Assembly (NCBI GenBank): GCA_003218815.1
Contig: QHON01000083.1
Span: 1 to 8,993 of the forward strand
DNA length: 8,993 nucleotides
From: Verrucomicrobiota bacterium
GTDB taxonomy: Bacteria > Verrucomicrobiota > Verrucomicrobiia > Chthoniobacterales > UBA10450
Reading direction: 5' to 3'
Below are positions 1-6,072 of the stretch, piece by piece; the first letter of the stretch is position 1, and the number at the start of each line of letters is the position of its first letter. The notes under the pieces are model-generated. The model did no database searches. It had not been told where the DNA came from and saw nothing but the letters and a program-made list of their open reading frames with translations. Made by a program: the position numbers and the translations under genes.

Positions 1-1
1 T

Positions 2-121
2 GATCTGCAGGGAGTTCCGGCGGAGGCTGAGCTTTCCGGCGGCGAAGCTGGGCCGCAGAAACCTGGCGAAGCCGCAAAGCCGGGCACGACTCCAGCACCG
101 CCCGCTCCCCCGAAAACGTAG
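2..121 (+). CDS. C-terminal end of an unidentified protein (partial, 5' end outside window)
   Basis: The frame starting at base 2 is open for 39 codons and ends in TAG at 119-121. The peptide begins DLQGVPAEAELSGG and finishes in a low-complexity tail rich in Pro, Ala, Gly and Lys (ending TPAPPAPPKT). Such tails are common at the C-termini of envelope or secreted proteins, but no domain is visible and I do not recognise the family. The stop codon directly abuts the stop of the leftward dehydrogenase gene with no spacer and no terminator-like hairpin between them. Codon choice looks like normal coding sequence of this genome. That this is a real gene end is inferred from the open frame and its stop-to-stop packing; the function is unknown. 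Confidence 0.55.
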   Translation, partial: DLQGVPAEAELSGGEAGPQKPGEAAKPGTTPAPPAPPKT

Positions 122-2974
122 TTACGTGATCGCTTCCGCGATTAATTCGACCATGTGCTTCGGACGCGCGCTTGTTAGATCGCTAATCTGATGGCGGCAA
201 CTCGTCCCTGAGGCGACAACGACGTCCGGATGTTGTTTGTCGATCTTGTCGAGCAAATCCGCAGCGACTTGCACGGAGAGGTCGTATTTCTCGGCGAGCG
301 CGCCAAACGCGCCGGCCATTCCGCAGCAACCGCTGTCGAGAACCGTGGCTTTTCTGCCCGGCAAGCGCTCCGCGAGTCTTCTCATAAACACGGGATTCAT
401 GAGCGACTTGGCGTGACAATGCGGGTGGATTGCGACCGTGGCGGAACAGCGTTTGAATTGAAGCGCGTCCGGTTCTTGCGCGAGTAAATCATCGACAAAT
501 TTTTCAAATAGGAAGCACCGCTTCGCCACCTTTTCTGCGTTGTTGATCTTTAGCTCGCAATAATCTTCAACGAACATCGAGTAACATGATGGCTCGAGGA
601 AAAGAATTGGCATCGAGCCGTCGATGCTATTTAAAAGATCGACATTGTGTTTTCCGACCTCTGCCGCGGCATCGAGATTTCCCTGACTGAACGCCGGCCG
701 GCCGCAGCATCGTCGTTTTTTTGCGAGCGACACATCAAACCCGAGCGCTTCCAAAACCTTGACCGCAGCAATTCCGATGTGCGGCTCGTGATAACGCACG
801 AATGTGTCGTCCCAAAGAATCACTTTGCCACGGTTGTAGCCGCGATTGTTGATCGCGGTGCCGGAGTCAGCGGCCCCGGTTACAGAATGTCGCGCGAACC
901 AACGATCGAACCGTTTACTCGTGTAACGTGGCAAAGAGCGTGTCGCTGAAAGCCCAATTGTTTTCTCCATCACTGCTCGAACCGGTTTAAGATCGACAAT
1001 CGCATTTGCTACTTGCGGCAATGCGCAGCCGATACGGCCTAACAAATCGACATTGCTGAAAATTCGCTCGCGAAAAGGCAAGCCGTCGCGCCGGTGCCGC
1101 GCGTACATCAGCTCTGCTTTCAACAGCGCAAGGTTTACGTTAGACGGGCATTCCGGCGTGCATCCCTTGCAGGAGAGACAATTGCTTAGCGCGGCATCGA
1201 GCTCTTCGGATTTCAGAGGATCGTGTCCGTTCACGCGCAGTTCGAGTGCCGCCCGGATAATGTTGGCGCGCCCACGGGTGGACATGACTTCTTCGCCCGT
1301 TGCGATGAACGTCGGGCACATAATCGGGGTGTCCTTACGGCAACCGGCGCAGCCGTTGCATTGCTCGAGATTGCCGATGAACGAGTGGTCCTTGAACGCA
1401 AAGGCGAGCACCGGCTGAAATGGAAGCTGGAGCGGCCGTGTGAAATTCTCGCGCAAATGACTGTCGATTTTGTGCCGGCCATCGGCGAAAATTTTCCCCG
1501 GATTGAAGATATTTTTGGGATCGAAGGTTCGCTTAATTTCACGCATTACTCCGAGCAGCTCATCGCCTAATTGTTCGCGCATGTACTCTGTGCGGGCGAT
1601 GCCGACACCATGCTCAGCCGAAAGCGAACCTTTGAATTGTCGCACCAGGGCGGAGGTTTGATCGGCCACCTGTCGAAATTTTTTCAAGTCAGACGCGCTG
1701 TGGAGGTCGAGCACCGGTCGCACGTGAAGCAATCCACTAGCAGCGTGACCGTAATAACTCGCCTCCAGCCCGAGCGGCTTCATGATCGATTGCAAGCCGC
1801 GCACGTAAGCTGGCAATTGTGCAGGGCGAACGGCAGCGTCTTCGATAAACGCCACTGGCTTGGCCGGACCGATGCAACCCGTCAAAAGCGAGAGGCCAGA
1901 TTTGCGCACCGACCAGACCGAGTTCATCTGCGCAGGATCCGTGAGGATTTTCGTGCGTAACCCGAGCTTTTTCGTTTGCAAGATCGACAATCGCTCAGCC
2001 ACATCGTCGTAGAACTCGACGATCAAAACCGATTCGCACGGCTTCGTTTCCAGTTCGAGCAAATCGCGCGCGGCTTGAAAGAGAAGCTGGCCCTTTGTTT
2101 GATCGAGCAAAGGGCGATCGATGTGTTCGATGGCGGCGGGTTTGAGATCGAGCAGCTCGACCGTGGCTTGCATCGCTTCGTCCACGGACGCAAAAAAGAT
2201 CAGACCCAAACCTTTCTCGTGCGGCAGGGGCGAGATTTTTAGTTCGGCGGAAAAAATCGCAGCCAGCGTGCCTTCACTACCAGCGAGAATGTCCGCGAGA
2301 TTGTTCGGCGCGCGCAGGAATCTCTCGATGCCATAGCCTGGCCAGCGTTTCAGCAATCCCGGCGGCCAGCGCTCAGCCATTTCCGCGCCCTTTGCGCGAA
2401 CGAGATTATCGATCTGCTTTCGCTCGGCACCCAACGTGTCGTGCGCGCGGCCGATCTTCTCAATCCGTCCATCAGCCATCACGATCTCAAGTGAAATCAC
2501 GTGATCGGCCGTCGTTCCATAGACCGGGACGCGAGCGCCGGACGAATTGTTGGCGATCATTCCGCCAAGCGTTGCGCGGGCGCTGGTGGCGACATCCGGC
2601 CCAAAACAAAATCCGCGCGGTTTTAAAAAATCGTTGAGCTGATCCAGCACAACGCCGGCGCCGACACACACGCTGCGTTTTTCGAGATCGAAATCATTGA
2701 TCTGGCGGTTGTAACGCGAGAACTCGACAATCAACCCATCCCCAATTGCGTTCCCAACCAAGCTGGTGCCCGCGCCACGCGGTGTCACCGAAACGCCTGC
2801 ATCGGCGGCAGCGTGAATGACTGCGCTCGCTTCCCGCGCACTGCGTGGAAAGGCAACAGCTGCCGGTTCGATCTGGTAAATCGAAGCGTCAGTCGCGTAA
2901 AGCTGTCGCGTCAGGTTATCAAACCGAACGTCACAGCCGGTTTGTTTGATTTTCCTTTCCTGGGCGGAAATCAT
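122..2974 (-). CDS. FAD-linked 2-hydroxyacid dehydrogenase fused to 4Fe-4S/CCG domains (GlcD-GlcF / YdiJ type)
   Basis: The 950-residue protein is a fusion of a VAO/PCMH-type flavoprotein and a GlcF-like iron-sulfur electron-transfer half. Residues about 35-215 form the FAD-binding domain, with PRGAGTSLVG at 65-74 and the GPDVATSARATLGGMIANNSSGA region at 125-147 (described by its ends GPD and SGA). Residues about 220-495 are the FAD-oxidase C-terminal domain. H410, H417 and E454-H455 fall where the metal-ligand and catalytic His/Glu residues lie in D-2-hydroxyglutarate and D-lactate dehydrogenases. Two Fe-S cysteine clusters follow (C539, C542, C545, C553 and C599, C602, C605, C609). Two CCG modules come last (C756-C757 and C883-C884), with PHCH at 851-854. 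Family knowledge predicts oxidation of a D-2-hydroxyacid such as D-lactate, glycolate or D-2-hydroxyglutarate, with electrons passed to the respiratory chain at the inner face of the membrane. The exact substrate cannot be read from the sequence. All expected cysteines are present, so it looks intact. The ATG at 2974-2972 has only a weak, distant AAGG upstream. The next Met is inside the FAD domain, so this start is preferred. Confidence 0.93.
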   Translation of the reverse strand: MISAQERKIKQTGCDVRFDNLTRQLYATDASIYQIEPAAVAFPRSAREASAVIHAAADAGVSVTPRGAGTSLVGNAIGDGLIVEFSRYNRQINDFDLEKRSVCVGAGVVLDQLNDFLKPRGFCFGPDVATSARATLGGMIANNSSGARVPVYGTTADHVISLEIVMADGRIEKIGRAHDTLGAERKQIDNLVRAKGAEMAERWPPGLLKRWPGYGIERFLRAPNNLADILAGSEGTLAAIFSAELKISPLPHEKGLGLIFFASVDEAMQATVELLDLKPAAIEHIDRPLLDQTKGQLLFQAARDLLELETKPCESVLIVEFYDDVAERLSILQTKKLGLRTKILTDPAQMNSVWSVRKSGLSLLTGCIGPAKPVAFIEDAAVRPAQLPAYVRGLQSIMKPLGLEASYYGHAASGLLHVRPVLDLHSASDLKKFRQVADQTSALVRQFKGSLSAEHGVGIARTEYMREQLGDELLGVMREIKRTFDPKNIFNPGKIFADGRHKIDSHLRENFTRPLQLPFQPVLAFAFKDHSFIGNLEQCNGCAGCRKDTPIMCPTFIATGEEVMSTRGRANIIRAALELRVNGHDPLKSEELDAALSNCLSCKGCTPECPSNVNLALLKAELMYARHRRDGLPFRERIFSNVDLLGRIGCALPQVANAIVDLKPVRAVMEKTIGLSATRSLPRYTSKRFDRWFARHSVTGAADSGTAINNRGYNRGKVILWDDTFVRYHEPHIGIAAVKVLEALGFDVSLAKKRRCCGRPAFSQGNLDAAAEVGKHNVDLLNSIDGSMPILFLEPSCYSMFVEDYCELKINNAEKVAKRCFLFEKFVDDLLAQEPDALQFKRCSATVAIHPHCHAKSLMNPVFMRRLAERLPGRKATVLDSGCCGMAGAFGALAEKYDLSVQVAADLLDKIDKQHPDVVVASGTSCRHQISDLTSARPKHMVELIAEAIT

Positions 2975-3194
2975 TCCGATTACTTAACCTTAGCTCGCCG
3001 ATGCGGATTAGAAAGTGCGGAGCCGCCGCTTGCTAGGTCGTGAAAAACTGCGGCCCAAAAACCTGCTTAGGTGACGCGTCGATCTGGCCTGCGCCTTACT
3101 GGCAATTGACTTCGCGCGCGCATTCTTCTAAACGACCAGGATTGGAATCACTGACCTTCTCGGGCCAATTCAAAAGCTGTAAAGGAGTTCGCAT
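2975..3194. other. Divergent intergenic region between the dehydrogenase and the NTF2-like gene
   Basis: These 220 bases must hold the promoters of both divergent genes. On the plus strand, TTGACT at 3106-3111 is a good -35 match. The best -10 candidates behind it (TCTAAA at 3127-3132 with a 15-base gap, or TAAACG at 3129-3134 with 17) are poor, so a sigma-70-type promoter for the NTF2-like gene is only a possibility. No convincing promoter was found for the leftward gene. I saw no long inverted repeat, small ORF with a ribosome-binding site, or riboswitch-like structure. Confidence 0.4.
3181..3187 (+). promoter_or_regulatory. Strong Shine-Dalgarno AAAGGAG of the NTF2-like gene
   Basis: AAAGGAG lies 7 bases before the ATG at 3195, an ideal spacing. 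It fixes the start of the small secreted protein and is the only near-consensus ribosome-binding site seen for any gene in the window. The other starts have weak or no Shine-Dalgarno sequences. Confidence 0.85.
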
Positions 3195-3656
3195 ATGAAA
3201 CACATTGTCTACGCCGCAATTCTCACCGTGGCTCTGTTATCGGTTGGACGACAGCAATCCGTAGCTCAAGGCGCGGATACTGCTGCGGAGCAGGAAGTCA
3301 GGCAGACGATCGAGAAGTATCGAACGGCATTGCTTCAAAAGGACGCGGCGACGCTGGAGCGAATCTGGGCCGATGATTACGCGTTCACGAACGGGGCGGG
3401 AGAGATACACTCGAAAGCTGATCGTCTAGCCAACCTCAAATCCGGCGCGACCTCGCTCGACTCAATCAGCGAAGAGGAGGACATGAAGGTGCGGATCCAC
3501 GGAAACGTGGCTGTGGCCACCAGCCGCGTAACCATCAAAGGTCAGTACAGCGGCAAACAAACAAGTGGCCAATACCGCACCATACATGTTTGGGTAAAAG
3601 GTGCGACAGGCTGGCAGTTGGTTGCCAACCAGCTAACTCCTGTGACGGCGAAGTAG
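3195..3656 (+). CDS. Secreted NTF2/SnoaL-like (DUF4440-type) protein
   Basis: This 153-residue protein begins with a signal peptide: K2-H3, a hydrophobic core at residues 4-17 (IVYAAILTVALLSV), and a likely cut after S22-V23-A24. It is therefore predicted to be exported. Residues about 30-150 have the pattern of the small NTF2/SnoaL fold: an amphipathic helix EVRQTIEKYRTALLQKD, then the hallmark region TLERIWADDYAFTNGAGEI (about 54-72). Beta strands follow, including VAVATSRVTIKG, with W134 (HVWVKG) and W141-Q142-L143 (GWQLVANQLTPV) near the end. The family forms alpha+beta cones that bind small ligands or act as isomerases or hydrolases. Most stand-alone secreted DUF4440 members have no known substrate, and none can be assigned here. 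The start is fixed by AAAGGAG seven bases upstream. The gene ends in tandem stops TAG TAA (3654-3659). It appears monocistronic, with 130 bases to the next gene. Confidence 0.85.
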   Translation: MKHIVYAAILTVALLSVGRQQSVAQGADTAAEQEVRQTIEKYRTALLQKDAATLERIWADDYAFTNGAGEIHSKADRLANLKSGATSLDSISEEEDMKVRIHGNVAVATSRVTIKGQYSGKQTSGQYRTIHVWVKGATGWQLVANQLTPVTAK

Positions 3657-3675
3657 TAATCGGCTAGCACTTACA

Positions 3676-3710
3676 GTTCGACGCGAATGAGTCGCGTCAG
3701 GTTGTCGAAC
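3676..3710. other. Hairpin-forming inverted repeats downstream of the NTF2-like gene
   Basis: GACGCGA (3680-3686) and TCGCGTC (3692-3698) form a perfect 7-base stem around a 5-base loop. A second pair, GTTCGAC (3676-3682) and GTCGAAC (3704-3710), overlaps the first by three bases, so the full stems are mutually exclusive, although the outer four pairs could stack with a bulge. It sits 20 bases past the stop codon of the NTF2-like gene and about 77 bases before the start of the TolB-N/TPR gene. No T-run follows, so it is not a canonical intrinsic terminator. It could be a terminator of another type, a regulator site or an mRNA structure. Confidence 0.4.
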
Positions 3711-3736
3711 CGGATGGATGCGATAAAGTTGCGCGA

Positions 3737-3790
3737 GTGAACCGCCTGTACTTCGGCGACAATTTCGAGTGGCTGCGCGACAAGCCGTGA
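3737..3790 (+). pseudogene. Possible remnant of the N-terminus of a site-specific DNA methyltransferase
   Basis: A frame open from 3668 contains GTG at 3737 followed by VNRLYFGDNFEWLRDKP and a TGA at 3788-3790. The NRLYFGDN-x2-WLRD pattern closely resembles the opening residues of N4/N6 DNA methyltransferases of the type that begin NxLYFGDNLxxLR and continue into a DPPF motif. No DPPF motif or any further methyltransferase sequence follows. The TGA overlaps the GTG start of the next gene as GTGA (3787-3790), so if translated the fragment could couple translation to it. Alternatives are a chance match in 17 residues, or a real short leader peptide. No Shine-Dalgarno is visible for it. Confidence 0.35.
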
Positions 3791-5829
3791 ACCCGAAGAA
3801 CTTCTTCGCCGAGCTGAAGCGGCGCAACGTTTACAAAGTTGCGATCGCTTACGGTGTCGTCGCTTGGTTATTGATCCAAGTTGCGACGCAGGTCTTTCCG
3901 TTCTTCGAGATTCCGAACTGGGTCGTGCGGCTCGTCGTTCTCGTGATTATTATAGGATTTCCGATCGCGCTGATCGTCGCTTGGGCATTTGAACTGACGC
4001 CGCAAGGTTTAAAGCGCACCGAAGTGGCTGATGCAATGCCGACACGACCCTCGGCGCGTCGCGCCTGGATTTACGTCGTGATCATCGGCGGTGCGCTCGC
4101 ACTTGGATTATTTTTTCTCGGGCGTTATACAGGTTTGAGGCGAAGCGAAGGCACCGCATCAGCAGAGAAATCGATCGCAGTGCTGCCATTTGACAATCTG
4201 AGCCGTGATCCGGACAACGCCTACTTCGCGGAGGGGATCCAAGACGAAATCCTGACGCGACTTGCAAAGATTGCGGATTTGAAGGTGATCTCGCGTACCT
4301 CAACCCAGCAATATCAAAGCAAGCCGGGGAATCTCTCCGAGATCGCCAAGCAACTGGGCGTCGCTCACATTGTAGAAGGCAGCGTGCAGAAAAGTGGCGA
4401 CGCCGTGCGCGTAAACGTGCAGCTGATCGAGGCGGCCAACGATTCCCATCTTTGGGCCGATACCTTCGATCGCAAACTGACCGACATCTTTTCGGTCGAG
4501 AGTGAGGTGGCCAAAGCCATCGCCGACCAGTTGCGGGCGAAACTCACCGGCCGAGAAGAGCAAGTCATTGTCGCTAGGCCGACAGACAATCCTGATGCTC
4601 ACGATGCCTACCTGCGTGGCCTGGCTTATAATCTGAAAACAGCAAACTCACCTGGCAACTCTCTTGGCGCACAGAAATATCTCAGAGAAGCGGTACGGTT
4701 GGACCCGGAGTTCGCCCTTAGTTGGGCGCTGCTGTCATACGTTGAAGCGCGCGGCTACCTCACACAGACTCTTCAACCAACGGTCGCCCTGCGTGAAGAG
4801 GCGCGGCAGGCAGCCGAAACCGCGCTCACTCTTCAGCCCAATCTCGGCGAGGCCGTACTGGCTAAGGGCCAATACCACTACGCCTGCCTAAAGGATTACG
4901 ACACCGCGGTGCGTTACTTTGAGCAAGCACGTCAGTTTCTGCCGAATAGCAGCCGGATTCCTGAATCGCTGGCGTATGTCGCGCGGAGGCGAGGTCAGTG
5001 GGACCGGAGCGAGTCGTACTTCAACGAAGCCGAGCGGCTCGACCCGCGCAACGTTTTACTACTCACCCAGCGCGCGCAATCCTACAATGCACTCCGGCGC
5101 TTTCCGGAAGCTCTGCGCAAGCTTGATCAGATTCTCGACATTACGCCGGACGACCAGGGTACGGTCATCCTAAAGGCGGCTATCGCACAAGCTGAAGGCG
5201 ACCTGCCACGGGCCTCGGCACTCCTCACTCCGCTCCACCCGAACGCCGACGACACCGCGGACTTGGAAACACAAGTTTACCAAACGATCCTAGAGCGCCA
5301 ACCTGCGCAAATTATCCCTCGGCTAAAGGAAGTACTGGCCAAGCCTAATCCGGAGTTAGGTTACATCAACGGGGAACTGCGCTTTTGGTTAGGCTGGGCG
5401 CAGGAAGTTGACGGCGATCATGCCGCCGCCCAGCAAACCTGGCGACAGGCGCGCAGCGAACTGGAACCTTTCCTCAAAGAACAGCCGGAAAATTATCTCC
5501 TCATTGTAGATCTCGCGCTGACCAATATGGGCCTCGGTGACAAAGCCGCGTTGGCTCTGGTCGAAGGCGCCATCGCCGCGAATCCGATCGAGAAAGACGT
5601 GTTAACTGGCCCCCGGCTGGTCGACATCTTCGCCCGGGTGGTGGCGCGCATGGGGGAACCCGACCGCGCCATCGCCGCTCTACAGAAACTACTCTCGATA
5701 CCATATGAAGGCCCACTGGCTTCAAACGTACCGCTCACTCCGGCGCTGGTCCGGCTCGACCCGATGTTCGATCCGCTCCGGAACGATCCGCGTTTCCAAA
5801 AACTCGTCGGCTTGCCCGCGTCGAAATAG
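3787..5829 (+). CDS. Membrane protein A: three TM segments, TolB-N/FlgO-like domain, TPR repeats
   Basis: I place the start at GTG 3787, giving 680 residues. The N-terminus then reads NPKNFFAELKRRNVYKVAIAY, the usual opening of this family. An in-frame GTG at 3769 would add six unconserved residues, and neither has a clear Shine-Dalgarno. Two membrane segments (about 15-37 and 46-69) are joined through FFEIPNW and followed by FELTPQGLKRT. A third spans about 94-113. Residues about 129-250 form the TolB-N/FlgO-like domain (COG5616 type), from SIAVLPFDNLS through YFAEGIQDEILTRL and VEGSVQKSGDAVRV to SHLWADTFDR. The remainder, from about 270, is TPR-like helical pairs such as AQKYLREAVRLDPEFALSWA and SYFNEAERLDPRNV. 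TPRs mediate protein contacts. The cytoplasmic or periplasmic side of the C-terminal part is uncertain. No enzymatic domain is visible, unlike its paralogue downstream. From residue about 166 onward, the DNA is one copy of a long direct repeat shared with that paralogue. Confidence 0.88.
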   Translation: MNPKNFFAELKRRNVYKVAIAYGVVAWLLIQVATQVFPFFEIPNWVVRLVVLVIIIGFPIALIVAWAFELTPQGLKRTEVADAMPTRPSARRAWIYVVIIGGALALGLFFLGRYTGLRRSEGTASAEKSIAVLPFDNLSRDPDNAYFAEGIQDEILTRLAKIADLKVISRTSTQQYQSKPGNLSEIAKQLGVAHIVEGSVQKSGDAVRVNVQLIEAANDSHLWADTFDRKLTDIFSVESEVAKAIADQLRAKLTGREEQVIVARPTDNPDAHDAYLRGLAYNLKTANSPGNSLGAQKYLREAVRLDPEFALSWALLSYVEARGYLTQTLQPTVALREEARQAAETALTLQPNLGEAVLAKGQYHYACLKDYDTAVRYFEQARQFLPNSSRIPESLAYVARRRGQWDRSESYFNEAERLDPRNVLLLTQRAQSYNALRRFPEALRKLDQILDITPDDQGTVILKAAIAQAEGDLPRASALLTPLHPNADDTADLETQVYQTILERQPAQIIPRLKEVLAKPNPELGYINGELRFWLGWAQEVDGDHAAAQQTWRQARSELEPFLKEQPENYLLIVDLALTNMGLGDKAALALVEGAIAANPIEKDVLTGPRLVDIFARVVARMGEPDRAIAALQKLLSIPYEGPLASNVPLTPALVRLDPMFDPLRNDPRFQKLVGLPASK

Positions 5830-5969
5830 AAAGGGGTCAGCTTCCGTCGAACCGGAATGACTCCCAAGGAACAAAACAAAGCGCTGGACGCGTGGGAAAC
5901 CCCTGCGCGGCATTGGGACAAGCATCGAGTGCTGATCGCACAGATGTTCGCGCCATTAACGTCGGGCCT
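4280..5969 (+). repeat. Direct repeat R1 (about 1.69 kb), first copy
   Basis: This segment recurs at 6965-8657 in the same orientation, offset by 2685 bases at the left end and 2688 at the right. The difference is one extra Ala codon in the second copy (near 5550 / 8235). It covers most of the TolB-N domain of protein A, all its TPRs, the 27-base spacer after its stop, and the first 37-38 codons of a methyltransferase. By-eye identity is 100% over the first 141 bases and about 88-90% where I compared the rest. To the left of 4280 identity falls to about 68%; right of 5969 the two copies are unrelated. Confidence 0.92.
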
Positions 5970-5970
5970 C
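5857..5970 (+). pseudogene. Truncated duplicate of the methyltransferase N-terminus
   Basis: ATG 5857 begins a 38-codon match to the start of the methyltransferase at 8545: MTPKEQNKALDAWETPARHW here against MIPEEQNKALDAWETSARHW there, through to MFAPLTSGL. The homology stops abruptly at about 5969, just before where the intact gene continues VKEARIGMGQKVLDIGGGSG. The SAM-binding motif is therefore missing and no methyltransferase can be made. The 27-base spacer after the preceding stop codon is also duplicated. The frame does not close: it runs in frame into the cyclase of protein B, so a translated fusion is possible. I read it as a relic of the repeat's right-hand boundary. Confidence 0.8.
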
Positions 5971-5973
5971 AGA

Positions 5974-6072
5974 GACGACCCGAGTGACGTAATCTCGCAG
6001 CTATGCTCTCGACTATCGGCGGATGAATTGAGATTATTTTTCTGGCGCAACACTTCTCCTCCGGGAACCGAC
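5974..6072 (+). other. Unique leader between the methyltransferase relic and the cyclase start
   Basis: These 99 bases have no counterpart after the second repeat copy. They stay open in the cyclase frame but encode an undistinguished peptide (ending FFWRNTSPPGTD). An AT-rich stretch, GAGATTATTTTTCTGG at 6030-6045, contrasts with the surroundings and could belong to a promoter, and GGGA at 6063-6066 is a weak ribosome-binding site for ATG 6073. This is probably the original 5' leader of the cyclase gene, carried along with it. Confidence 0.4.

Noticed and set aside
647..949. Plus-strand open frames of 60-130 codons throughout 230-2640
   Set aside because: They are antisense shadows of the dehydrogenase gene. 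They have unnatural composition and no ribosome-binding sites, whereas the minus-strand frame has complete, ordered family motifs.
3106..3132. TTGACT / TCTAAA as a sigma-70 promoter for the NTF2-like gene
   Set aside because: The -35 is good, but the -10 matches only four of six bases and the spacing of 15 is short, so it is noted in the intergenic entry without a promoter call.
3769..3786. GTG at 3769 as the start of protein A
   Set aside because: It adds only MAARQA before the conserved NPKNFFAELKRRN opening and has no Shine-Dalgarno. GTG 3787 fits the family and overlaps the preceding TGA.
3633..3827. 64-codon minus-strand open frame across the gap before protein A
   Set aside because: It overlaps the ends of two supported plus-strand genes, is basic and low in information, and has no start signal.
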